35,052 bases of DNA from Planobispora rosea. Its GTDB lineage: Bacteria > Actinomycetota > Actinomycetes > Streptosporangiales > Streptosporangiaceae. Position 1 is the first letter of the stretch; each line of letters opens with the position of its first letter. Shown piece by piece: positions 24,382-31,323 of this stretch. The stretch is from the NCBI RefSeq assembly GCF_014648175.1, contig NZ_BMQP01000058.1, forward strand, positions 1 to 35,052. Direction: 5' to 3'. The notes below the pieces were generated by a model that saw only the letters and a program-made list of their open reading frames with translations, was not told the DNA's origin and did not search any database. The position numbers and the translations under genes were made by a program.

Positions 24382-25053
24382 ATGACCGAACACACCACGG
24401 CCTCCGGCGATCTCGGCAGGCGGGTCGCCGCACGGCGCGGGACCCTCGGCCTCAGCCGCGAGCAACTGGCCGAACGAGCCGGGATCGACGCCGGTTATCT
24501 CGCCTACCTGGAGGAGACCGCTGCCTCTCCGACCAGTGAGACCGTGCAGAGCCTGGCGAGCGCCTTGGAGACCAGCCCCGAGGAGTTGCTCGGTGACATG
24601 GCCGATTCACCATCCGGGCGCGGTCCCGCCGCCAAGCCCTCACTGGACAAGCTCGATCCCAACGAGTGCATACATCTGATCTTCCCTGGCGGTGTGGGCC
24701 GGGTCGCCTTCGCCGACGTCGGTGGACCAACAATCCTGCCGGTCAACTACGTGCTGCACGACAACGCCGTGATCTTTCGCACCGCCGCCGGCGGCCCGTT
24801 CGACGAGAACCTGCGCACCGGCGTCCCAGGGGTCGAGTTCAAGGTCGCCTTCGAGGTCGACCGGATCGACCACCTCAAACAGGAAGGCTGGAGCGTACTC
24901 ATCAAGGGCGGTGCGCACCTGGTCTCCTCTCCCGATGAGCAGGCGGTTGTGGAGGCGGCGGGCGTGCAGTCCTGGGCGGGCGGCGAACGCGATCTCTACA
25001 TTAAGATCGTTCCCAATGAGATCTCCGGCCGACGCATCCGGCGCCACCCGTAA
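24382..25053 (+). CDS. XRE-type HTH fused to pyridoxamine 5'-phosphate oxidase-like domain
   Basis: The protein is 223 aa. GAGAGGAAT precedes the ATG. Residues about 10-72 are a Cro/C1-type helix-turn-helix ('LGRRVAARRGTLGLSREQLA', 'AGIDAGYLAYLEE', 'LASALETSPEELLG'). Residues about 88-223 are a flavin-binding split barrel ('GRVAFADVGGPTILPVNYVL', 'GVEFKVAFEVDRID', 'GWSVLIKGGAHLV', ending 'PNEISGRRIRR'). Such fusions could be flavin- or F420-responsive DNA-binding proteins; this is inference. It lies between devS/CBS-BON and devR, and a hairpin follows it. Confidence 0.88.
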   Translation: MTEHTTASGDLGRRVAARRGTLGLSREQLAERAGIDAGYLAYLEETAASPTSETVQSLASALETSPEELLGDMADSPSGRGPAAKPSLDKLDPNECIHLIFPGGVGRVAFADVGGPTILPVNYVLHDNAVIFRTAAGGPFDENLRTGVPGVEFKVAFEVDRIDHLKQEGWSVLIKGGAHLVSSPDEQAVVEAAGVQSWAGGERDLYIKIVPNEISGRRIRRHP

Positions 25054-25084
25054 TCTCTCGTCCGATCTGTGGGCCTCAAGGATC

Positions 25085-25114
25085 GCGGGTTTCCCGCTCC
25101 AGCGGGGAACCCGC
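25085..25114. terminator. hairpin between XRE-PPOX and devR
   Basis: GCGGGTTTCCCGC (25085-25097) and GCGGGGAACCCGC (25102-25114) pair with one G-T wobble around a TCCA loop. There is no T-run. It lies 32 bp after the XRE-PPOX stop and 100 bp before devR. It resembles the element at 17703-17724 (both contain GGGTTTCCCGCTC and CGGGGA). Confidence 0.5.
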
Positions 25115-25214
25115 ATGCCGGTCACGCTCCGATCCGTGTTTTGATGGTCTTCTGCCGGACAGGGGTGACCGAATGGCCCGGTTGCCGGCGGCCAAAGCGA
25201 GGAGAACTGGCGGC

Positions 25215-25883
25215 ATGGGTGTGATTCGCGTGGTCCTGGTGGACGACCACGAGGTGGTACGACGTGGTGTGGCCGCTCTCCTGGACGCCGAGGACGACAT
25301 CGAGGTCATCGGAGAGGCCGGTACGGCCGAGTCGGCCGTGGCCCGGATCATCGCGTTGCAGCCGGACGTGGCGGTGCTGGACGTGCGCCTGCCCGACGGC
25401 AACGGCGTGGACGTCTGCCGGGAAGTGCGCTCGGTCCTGCCCGGGCTGGCCTGTTTGATGCTGACCTCCTTCGCCGACGACGACGCGCTGTTCGATGCGG
25501 TGATGGCGGGCGCGTCAGGGTATGTCCTCAAGCAGATCCACGGCTCCGACCTGGTCGGCGCGGTGCGCACGGTGGCCTCGGGCCAGTCGCTGCTGGACCC
25601 CCAGACGACCGCGGCCATGTTGGCGCGCCTGCGCGAACAGGAGAACAAGAAGGACCCGCTGGCGGCCCTGTCGGCGCAGGAGCGGCAGATCCTGGAACTG
25701 ATCGGCGAGGGGCTGACCAATCGGCAGATCGGCGAGCGGATGTTCCTGGCCGAGAAGACGGTCAAGAACTACGTCTCCAACCTGCTGGGCAAACTCGACA
25801 TGCAGCGGCGCACCCAGGCGGCGTCGTTGGTCACCCGACTCAAGGCCGAACGCGGCGAGAGGGGAGACCTTCGTCCCTGGTGA
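25215..25883 (+). CDS. devR: DevR/DosR-like NarL-family response regulator
   Basis: The protein is 222 aa. The receiver domain (1-120) has acidic Asp10/Asp11, phosphoacceptor Asp56 in 'VAVLDVRLPDGNG', Thr84 and Lys106 ('GYVLKQ'). A linker ('KKDPLAALSAQER') leads to a LuxR-type HTH: 'GLTNRQIGERMFLAEKTVKN' then 'YVSNLLGKLDMQRRTQAA'. The recognition helix 'FLAEKTVKNYVS' equals that of M. tuberculosis DosR, including its DNA-contacting Lys/Asn. The binding site should therefore be DosR-like, which supports the boxes listed here. The ATG at 25215 has GAGGAG upstream; 25173 is an alternative. Confidence 0.92.
   Translation: MGVIRVVLVDDHEVVRRGVAALLDAEDDIEVIGEAGTAESAVARIIALQPDVAVLDVRLPDGNGVDVCREVRSVLPGLACLMLTSFADDDALFDAVMAGASGYVLKQIHGSDLVGAVRTVASGQSLLDPQTTAAMLARLREQENKKDPLAALSAQERQILELIGEGLTNRQIGERMFLAEKTVKNYVSNLLGKLDMQRRTQAASLVTRLKAERGERGDLRPW
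25864..25877 (+). promoter_or_regulatory. putative DevR/DosR box before PPOX gene, within the devR 3' end
   Basis: GAGACCTTCGTCCC matches GGGACTTTnGGCCC at 10 of 13 positions. It overlaps the last codons of devR and ends 36 bp before the PPOX ATG, a position suiting activation of that gene. Confidence 0.45.
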
Positions 25884-25913
25884 GCGCGGATGCCCGCGGC
25901 CGATGATGGGAGC

Positions 25914-26348
25914 ATGAAAGCCGACTCGACCGGCCTGCGAGTGCTCTCGCGGGCCGAGTGCCTGAAACTGCTCGCCTCGGTGCCGATCGGGCGGATCGTC
26001 TTCACCGATCGCGCGCTGCCGGCCATCCAGCCGGTCAACTACGTGCTGGACGGGGATCGGCTGGTGATCCGTACCACTGCCGGTTCCAAGCTGGCGCTCG
26101 CGGTGCGTGACACGATCGTGGCCCTGGAGTCCGACGTGTTCGACCCGGCGGGCCGGACCGGATGGTCGGTAACCGTCATCGGGCACGCGCACGCCGTACC
26201 GGAGGGCCGCGGGGAGTTCAGCCGACTGGTCCGCCTGCCCCTGGCGCCGTGGACCTACCGGAATGGGGAACGCCCCGATGTCCGGGACCACTACATCGTG
26301 CTCCCCGTGGAGCAGGTCTCCGGCCGCCGGGTCGAGACTTACCCCTGA
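25914..26348 (+). CDS. pyridoxamine 5'-phosphate oxidase-like (flavin/F420 split barrel) protein
   Basis: The protein is 144 aa, single domain. 'GRIVFTDRALPAIQPVNYVL', 'RLVIRTTAGSKLALAV', 'VALESDVFDPAGRTGWSVTV' and the ending 'PVEQVSGRRVETY' are typical of the small actinomycete PPOX proteins that bind FMN or F420. It is related to the C-terminal domain of the XRE-PPOX protein 1 kb upstream, from which it may have arisen by duplication. It begins 30 bp after devR. Small proteins of this type accompany DosR-type regulators in several actinomycetes. The ribosome-binding site is weak (GGGAG close to the ATG at 25914). Confidence 0.85.
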   Translation: MKADSTGLRVLSRAECLKLLASVPIGRIVFTDRALPAIQPVNYVLDGDRLVIRTTAGSKLALAVRDTIVALESDVFDPAGRTGWSVTVIGHAHAVPEGRGEFSRLVRLPLAPWTYRNGERPDVRDHYIVLPVEQVSGRRVETYP

Positions 26349-26429
26349 TCTGGGATGGATGCTCGGTGTCGTCTGCGAGCGCCGGTCCGACACGCTTCTC
26401 TCGGCAGGACTTCGATTCCCCCTCGGCCA

Positions 26430-26869
26430 GGTCGGTTCGCCGGCGCCGCCGGGACGTCGCAGTCTGCTGGCCGATGCGGTTCTTCCACTTGTGGAATCAG
26501 GACTGCGAGACCCCCAGCGCCCCGCAGGGGAGGGCGTGGTCGATGCCGTGTTCGGTCTTCTGGGAGCAGATGAAGGCCGCCACACCTATCGGCCCATCGC
26601 CTCTCGAACCCGCAGGACCGCCGAGCGCTTGAGCGTCGTCACGCTCATCTTCCAGCTGCTCGCGTTCCTTCTCCCGGGCCGCCTTCTCGCGGGCGTGCTG
26701 CTGGGCCGGCTCGGCTTTCCATCTGCATCCAATTGTGCAGCGTGTACTCGTTGATCCCTAGATCTCGCGTGATGTGCGCGACGGGTTTGCCGGTCTCCTT
26801 GACGATCCGTACCGCTCCGGCCCGGAACTCCGGATCAAAGCGACGCCGCGTGGTACCTGCCGCGACCAA
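26430..26869 (-). mobile_element. IS3-family transposase remnant (orfA and start of orfB)
   Basis: From 26869 the minus strand gives the orfA helix-turn-helix 'RRRFDPEFRAGAVRIVKETG' and 'HITRDLGINEYTLHNWM', followed by a frameshift. A second frame then gives a charged 'AREKAAREKEREQLEDE' segment and 'VAAFICSQKTEHGIDHALPC' / 'GALGVSQS-stop-FHKWKNR', the start of an IS3-type orfB. The DDE catalytic domain is absent, and frame breaks and an in-frame stop are present. No inverted repeats were recognised. Confidence 0.7.
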
Positions 26870-27530
26870 ACCTCTCTCGGTTCGATCTCCACGTTACGAG
26901 GGGAAGCTCGGTTCTCCTCTATACAGATCATGATCGAACCGTTCGGTTCGGTTCGGGGGGAAGCGGGACCTTTCGTCCCCGTACCGGTTCAGATCCGGGT
27001 GAGGAGGGGGCGTGCGTCCCGACCGGTCCGGCGCACAGCCGGGTCAGCGTGGAGACGGTGCGGGAGGCGACCGGGACCGGGCACCGGACCGGCGGCGGCA
27101 GGTCGCGGGCGCGGACGGTGCGTACCGGGCGCCGAGCAGGGGCCGGCAGCTCCCGCCGGGTGATCCTGCGGCCTGCCGGCGCGTAGGCGACGCCCTAGGC
27201 CGCCACGACCACGGGGATCAGGGCCAGCAGGGGCGGGGCCGCCCCGTGGCCGGAGTGGTGGGCGGCGACCGCGATCACAGTGGTGCTGAGCTCCACCGGG
27301 GCTGAGCGCAGGCGCGCATCGTCCGCCCTGTGGACTTCATGGCCGGAGCCCAGCACGGCTCCTGGTCAGTGTGCTCCGCTGAGTTCGCGTCGCTGCCGTG
27401 CGACCGGCCGGGGAAAGCGGCTCGGTCACTCCTTGAGCGCTTCAGCGGTGAGCCCGCTGGGGCAGATCGCTCTCACCGCGCTGCTGGTCGACCTCCGGCC
27501 CGCATCCTGTGGGGAGGCACTTCTCAGTGC
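26870..27530. other. eroded intergenic DNA
   Basis: About 660 bp without a recognisable gene. It contains short GTTCG repeats at 26938-26955 and an orphan DosR-like palindrome (26965-26979). On the minus strand (about 27280-27190) a hydrophobic stretch 'PPLLALIPVVVAA' ends in an in-frame stop, perhaps the end of a lost membrane protein. Open frames here have no family resemblance. Confidence 0.4.
26965..26979. promoter_or_regulatory. orphan DosR-like palindrome
   Basis: GGGAC, 5 nt (CTTTC), GTCCC form a perfect inverted repeat. It is close to the boxes in front of the ATPase and PPOX genes, which also contain TTCGTCC on one strand. Spacing is one base longer than in the DosR consensus. No gene starts nearby. 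Confidence 0.4.
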
Positions 27531-28265
27531 TCAGCTCCCGTATGCATGCGTTTCCCGCTCGACGACGTACATTCCGAGATCCTCTGGACCGACGGGAGTC
27601 AGGGTCAGGTGGTGCTCACGGAGCTCCTCGCGGAGTGTCCGCTCGCCGAGCACCCGCCAGGCGTAGTCGGTCGTGACCTCCCGGACGAGCTGTTCTCCTT
27701 CGTAGACCCGGTAGGACATGTGCCAGGTGACGCTGTCGGGACCGGCGGGCTCGGCCCTGCCCCACCCCTCGTACCGGTGGCGGCCCAGCCGCAGGTCGGC
27801 GAAGCGGGTCGTCGGCACCTCGACCGGCTCGGCGGGAGGTTGCAGGTTCAGCACGGCGCGGACTCCGGGCACCAGCAGATTCCACAGTCCGCGCCGCTCC
27901 TCGGGGGCGAGGTGGCCGATGACGTTCATCGCGACGACTCCGCTCACTCCGGGTGGGAGCGCGGCCCGCAGCAGGTTGCCGGGCAGTACGGTCACCCGGT
28001 CACGGAGCCCGGGGCGTTCGGACATGCGGGCCGTCAGCACCGACCGGAGCGCGGGGGAGGGTTCGACGGCCATGATCTCGGCGTCCGGCAGCGCTTCGGC
28101 GATCACCATGGTGCCCAGCCCGCCACCCGCGCCCAGGTCCACGATCGGGCCGGGTCCGAACCCCTGGAGCACCTTCGTGAGCGGGGGGCCGAAGGCGTCC
28201 CAGTGCGGAGCCATCATGACGTCGATGAACTCGGCGGACCGTTCGTATGGATCAGTCACTGTCAC
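27531..28265 (-). CDS. class I SAM-dependent methyltransferase behind a Zur-type operator
   Basis: The protein is 244 aa with a GTG start (28265; another GTG at 28259 fits the GAGGA site better). Motif I is 'IVDLGAGGGLGTMVIAEALP', then 'MAVEPSPALRSVL' (acidic loop) and 'VVAMNVIGHLAPEERRGLW'. The C-terminal half (about 140-244) is beta-rich: 'RLGRHRYEGWGRAE' and 'VTWHMSYRVYEGEQLVREV'. The substrate is unknown. An AT-rich operator (28280-28300) like the one in the C-minus ribosomal promoter lies 14 bp upstream of the start, so it is probably made under zinc starvation. Confidence 0.85.
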   Translation of the reverse strand: MTVTDPYERSAEFIDVMMAPHWDAFGPPLTKVLQGFGPGPIVDLGAGGGLGTMVIAEALPDAEIMAVEPSPALRSVLTARMSERPGLRDRVTVLPGNLLRAALPPGVSGVVAMNVIGHLAPEERRGLWNLLVPGVRAVLNLQPPAEPVEVPTTRFADLRLGRHRYEGWGRAEPAGPDSVTWHMSYRVYEGEQLVREVTTDYAWRVLGERTLREELREHHLTLTPVGPEDLGMYVVERETHAYGS

Positions 28266-28279
28266 TCGTCCTCACCAAT

Positions 28280-28300
28280 TGATAATGATTCTTGTTTTCA
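28280..28300 (-). promoter_or_regulatory. putative Zur operator upstream of methyltransferase
   Basis: On the minus strand the 21-bp site is TGAAAA, 7 nt, CATTATCA. The same outline occurs at 30319-30339. It stands out as AT-rich in high-GC DNA and fits the TGAAAATnATTTTCA-type Zur consensus of actinomycetes. Confidence 0.6.
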
Positions 28301-28452
28301 TTAAATGTGAAACGCGACGCCAAGGAAAGGGAGATTGGGTGGGCTCCGTCGCTCCGGGTCGCTGATGCCGGCACGACTGCTGTGCCTGCCTACGGTGCGG
28401 CGCCCGTATCGGACCACGACTCCAAGCGCCTGACTCGCCGGGAGCCGCTGCC

Positions 28453-28842
28453 CTACTCCTTCCGGCAGCTCGGACAGGTCCCGTGGATCTCCTCGATCCG
28501 GAAGCCTTCCACGAGGACGGACTCCAGGGCGGATACCGCGACTTCGGTGACCGCTGCGCAGGTGCGGCACACCATGTGGCAGTGGTCGTCCTCGCCGCAG
28601 ATCCGGTAGGCCGTCTCCCCGTTGCGATCGAAGGCGTGCACGAGGCCGGTCCCGGTCAGGGTGGCGAGCGCGCGGTAGACGGTCGTCAGACCGACGCGAT
28701 CGCCGTGGGAGCGCAGGTGAGTATAGATCTCTCCGGCGCTTCGGGGTTCCGGCTGCGAACGCAGGCAGCGCAGGATCAGCAGTCGGCTGGCGGTTGCGGT
28801 CATCCCCCGCGCCCGGAGTTCGTTGACGTCCCGGTGCTCCAT
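28453..28842 (-). CDS. zur: Fur-family zinc uptake regulator Zur
   Basis: The protein is 129 aa. A winged helix is at 1-85 ('ELRARGMTATASRLLILRCL', 'GLTTVYRALATLTGTGLVHA'). A dimerisation/metal domain follows with 'CGEDDHCHMVCRTC' and a C-terminal 'CPSC', giving the paired CxxC structural zinc site. Genome context (S18, CobW protein, C-minus ribosomal proteins, AT-rich operators) identifies it as Zur rather than Fur. With zinc it should repress the two operators. It lies 41 bp behind rpsR2 and is probably co-transcribed with mrf-rpsR2, so it would be autoregulated. The ATG at 28842 follows AGAGGTG. Confidence 0.9.
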   Translation of the reverse strand: MEHRDVNELRARGMTATASRLLILRCLRSQPEPRSAGEIYTHLRSHGDRVGLTTVYRALATLTGTGLVHAFDRNGETAYRICGEDDHCHMVCRTCAAVTEVAVSALESVLVEGFRIEEIHGTCPSCRKE

Positions 28843-28883
28843 CGATCACCTCTGCACGGCTGCGCCGGAGGCGGCGGACGGCG

Positions 28884-29111
28884 TCAGCCGCGGGGGCGGG
28901 AGGCGTAGGGCAGCAGGGCCATCTCCCGGGCGTTTTTGATCGCTCGGGCGAGCTGTCGCTGCTGCTGGACGGTGACTCCGGTGACCCGGCGGCTGCGGAT
29001 CTTGCCGCGGTCGGAGATGAACCTGCGCAGCAGGTCGGTGTCCTTGTAGTCGATGTAACCGACGCCCTGGAGCGGGTTGCTCTTCTTGCGGGGGGTACGG
29101 CGGGGCTTCAT
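28884..29111 (-). CDS. rpsR2: 30S ribosomal protein S18, zinc-independent paralogue
   Basis: The protein is 75 aa. 'NPLQGVGYIDYKDTDLLRRF' and 'ISDRGKIRSRRVTGVTVQQQ' and 'LARAIKNAREMALLPY' are S18. There are no cysteines, so it is the C-minus form that replaces the zinc-binding S18 under zinc limitation. Its ATG overlaps the stop of the CobW-family gene (ATGA at 29108-29111), so translation is coupled. A longer frame to 29624 is only the antisense-rich shadow inside that gene. Confidence 0.93.
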   Translation of the reverse strand: MKPRRTPRKKSNPLQGVGYIDYKDTDLLRRFISDRGKIRSRRVTGVTVQQQRQLARAIKNAREMALLPYASRPRG

Positions 29112-30250
29112 GCGATCTCCTTCAGGTCGAGGATGAGGGCGAACGGGTCGTCGTATTCCGCCCAGGCGCTCTGGCCGGTCACGGCCTCCTCCGGGGTGAG
29201 CAGGCAGGCGTCGAGCAGCGCGTGGATGCGCTCGCGGTCGAGGTCGGGGCCGGTGAAGACCAGGTGCTGCACGCGGTCGCCGGTTATCTCGTCCCAGTCG
29301 AGGGCGGCGGCCGTGCGGCGGGCGGGGGAGAGCATGTCCCAGGCCGCGTGGGGCAGTGCGGCCAGCCACGGCCCGGCGTCCTCCACCGAGACGACGCCGG
29401 CGACCGCGTCCCAGGCCAGCATCCGCTCCGGGCGGGTGGCCAGCCAGAAGCGTCCGCGTGAGCGGACCGAGACGGTGGCCAGCTCGTCGACGGCCTCGAA
29501 CAGGCGGGCCGGGTGCAGCGGGCGCAGCCGGTGCCAGACCACCGTGGTCACCTCGTCGGTGCGGGCGTCGACGGGCAGCTGGGCGGTGGCCGGGTCGACG
29601 CGTTCGGCCAGTATGCCGGTGCACAGGGCGTCACCGGTCACCTGAGGCAGGGCGTCGACGTCGAAGACGGGGGTGACGGGCGTCAAGTGGTCGAGTACGG
29701 CGCGGGAGAGCTCGGCGTCCTCGGCGTCGCCGCCGTGCAGGACCAGGCCGGTGGCGTACTCGATCTGCCGGGCCAGCACCTCGGCCAGGTGCCGTTCGTC
29801 GCCGGCGGCCGCGGGTCGGCCCATCTCGACCAGGCGGTCGCCGCGAGTGATGTCGATCGGCATGTGCCCGGCGTCCAGGGCGGTGAGCACCGAGGTCAGG
29901 CGCAGGAGGTCGCGCACCTCCTCGCAGTCGATCACCTCCGCCACAGAGCGAGGCTCGACCGAATCCCACAGGTCCACGATCAGCAGGGAGGCGGTGGCGG
30001 CGCGCCGCAGGAGCTCGGGGAGCAGGTCCTCGCGCACGGTGCAGGTGACGCAGCCGTGCGCCAGCCGTACCTCGGCCAGATCCAGCACCTGTGAAGCATC
30101 GCGGACCACGCGCCCGACCCTGCCTCGGGTCACCGCACGCAGGTCGTGGTGGATCGCGACGGCGCCGGGGTGGTCGCGCAGCAACCGGTCGACGGCGGCG
30201 GTGCGGGCCTGGGCGTGCAGGCCCGCGACGAGGACGACGGGAGTGGACAC
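29108..30250 (-). CDS. CobW-family protein, Mrf/YciC-like, Zur regulon
   Basis: The protein is 380 aa with a GTG start preceded by AAAGGAG. The N-terminal half is G3E GTPase-like, but the P-loop is degenerate: 'VVLVAGLHAQARTAAVDRLL' lacks GxxGxGKT/S. The CobW cysteine motif survives as 'AHGCVTCTVREDLLPELLRR'. The C-terminal CobW_C domain (about 235-370) has 'RLRPLHPARLFEAVDELA' and 'VRSRGRFWLATRPERMLAWD'. It resembles mycobacterial Mrf (Rv0106 type), also without a normal P-loop, which recruits a hibernation factor to C-minus ribosomes. A metallochaperone role is the alternative. It heads the mrf-rpsR2-zur operon, divergent from rpmG2. Confidence 0.85.
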   Translation of the reverse strand: MSTPVVLVAGLHAQARTAAVDRLLRDHPGAVAIHHDLRAVTRGRVGRVVRDASQVLDLAEVRLAHGCVTCTVREDLLPELLRRAATASLLIVDLWDSVEPRSVAEVIDCEEVRDLLRLTSVLTALDAGHMPIDITRGDRLVEMGRPAAAGDERHLAEVLARQIEYATGLVLHGGDAEDAELSRAVLDHLTPVTPVFDVDALPQVTGDALCTGILAERVDPATAQLPVDARTDEVTTVVWHRLRPLHPARLFEAVDELATVSVRSRGRFWLATRPERMLAWDAVAGVVSVEDAGPWLAALPHAAWDMLSPARRTAAALDWDEITGDRVQHLVFTGPDLDRERIHALLDACLLTPEEAVTGQSAWAEYDDPFALILDLKEIA

Positions 30251-30318
30251 GGGATTTCTCCTTTGCGGGCGGGCGCGGTGACGCTTCCGGTGCCGCGGTC
30301 AGACATCGGTTGACGAAA

Positions 30319-30339
30319 TGAAAATCGTTCCCATTATCA
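30319..30339. promoter_or_regulatory. putative Zur operator in divergent mrf / rpmG2 promoter
   Basis: TGAAAA, 7 nt (TCGTTCC), CATTATCA: a near-palindromic AT-rich 21-bp site, 31 bp before rpmG2 and 68 bp before the CobW-family gene. One Zur dimer pair here could control both operons. Confidence 0.7.
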
Positions 30340-30370
30340 TTGCACGGGTCGGCTGCACGAGAGGAACCCC

Positions 30371-30535
30371 ATGGCCAGAAACGAGCTCCGGCCCGTGATC
30401 AAACTCAAGTCGACCGCGGGCACCGGCTACACCTACGTCACCCGCAAGAACCGGCGTAACGACCCCGACCGGCTCACCCTGCGTAAATACGACCCGACCA
30501 TCCGTCAGCACGTGCTGTTCCGAGAGGAGCGATGA
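30371..30535 (+). CDS. rpmG2: 50S ribosomal protein L33, zinc-independent paralogue
   Basis: The protein is 54 aa. 'MARNELRPVIKLKSTAGTGY' and 'VTRKNRRNDPDRLTLRKYDP' are L33. The zinc-binding CxxC pairs of the C-plus form are absent. GAGAGGAAC precedes the ATG. It is the first gene of the L33-L31-L28-S14-L32 operon, directly behind the Zur operator. Confidence 0.95.
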   Translation: MARNELRPVIKLKSTAGTGYTYVTRKNRRNDPDRLTLRKYDPTIRQHVLFREER

Positions 30536-30539
30536 TCCC

Positions 30540-30785
30540 GTGAAGAAGGGCATCCACCCCGACTACCGCCCCGTGGTCTTCCGCGACCCGAGCGCGGGCT
30601 TCGCCTTCCTGACCCGCTCGACCGCCACCAGCGCCAAGACGATCACCTGGGAGGACGGCAACACCTACCCCGTCATCGACGTCGATGTCTCCTCCGCCAG
30701 CCACCCCTTCTACACCGGCCGCAGCCGGGTGCTCGACACCGCCGGCCGGGTCGAGCGCTTCAACCAGCGCTACGGGAGGTCCTGA
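30540..30785 (+). CDS. rpmE2: 50S ribosomal protein L31 type B (zinc-independent)
   Basis: The protein is 81 aa with a GTG start 4 nt after the L33 stop. 'MKKGIHPDYRPVVFRDPSAG' and 'HPFYTGRSRVLDTAGRVERF' are the type B L31 marks. There is no cysteine, unlike zinc-binding type A. The upstream GAGAGGAG lies within the end of rpmG2. Confidence 0.95.
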   Translation: MKKGIHPDYRPVVFRDPSAGFAFLTRSTATSAKTITWEDGNTYPVIDVDVSSASHPFYTGRSRVLDTAGRVERFNQRYGRS

Positions 30786-31021
30786 TGTCCGCCCACTGCC
30801 AGCTCACCGGCGCCGCGCCGGTCTTCGGCAACCGCATCTCCCACTCCCACCGGCGCACCCGCCGCCGCTGGAATCCCAACATCCAGCACCGCCGCTACTG
30901 GTTGCCGAGTGAGAACCGCTTCGTCCGGCTCACCCTCAGCGCCAAGGCGATCAAAACCGTGGACAAGCTCGGCATCGAGGCCGCCGTGGCCCGCATCCGC
31001 GCCCGGGGAGAAAAGGTCTGA
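30785..31021 (+). CDS. rpmB2: 50S ribosomal protein L28, zinc-independent paralogue
   Basis: The protein is 78 aa. 'MSAHCQLTGAAPVFGNRISH' and 'NIQHRRYWLPSENRFVRLTL' and 'GIEAAVARIRARGEKV' are L28. Only one Cys remains, so the four-cysteine site is lost. The start overlaps the L31 stop by one base (TGATG), showing translational coupling. Confidence 0.95.
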   Translation: MSAHCQLTGAAPVFGNRISHSHRRTRRRWNPNIQHRRYWLPSENRFVRLTLSAKAIKTVDKLGIEAAVARIRARGEKV

Positions 31022-31320
31022 TGGCCAAGAAGAGCAAGATCGCCGCCAACGAGCGCCGCAAGGCGATCGTCGCCCGCCACGCCGAACGCCGTGCCGAGCT
31101 CAAGGAGGCCGTCCGCACCGGCACGCCCGAGGAGCGGGCGCAGGCCGTACGCGCGCTGGCCCGCCAGCCCCGCGACGCCTCCGCCACCCGCATCCGCAAC
31201 CGTGACTCCGTCGACGGCCGCCCCCGCGGCCACCTGACGAAGTTCGGCCTGTCGCGCATCCGCTTCCGCGAGATGGCCCACCGCGGCGAGCTGCCCGGCG
31301 TGACGAAGGCGAGCTGGTAG
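31021..31320 (+). CDS. rpsN2: 30S ribosomal protein S14, long zinc-independent form
   Basis: The protein is 99 aa, the long C-minus S14; zinc-binding S14 is about 61 aa. 'MAKKSKIAANERRKAIVARH', 'RDSVDGRPRGHLTKFGLSRI' and 'GELPGVTKASW' are diagnostic. There is no cysteine. The start overlaps the L28 stop by one base. Confidence 0.95.
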   Translation: MAKKSKIAANERRKAIVARHAERRAELKEAVRTGTPEERAQAVRALARQPRDASATRIRNRDSVDGRPRGHLTKFGLSRIRFREMAHRGELPGVTKASW

Positions 31321-31323
31321 GCC

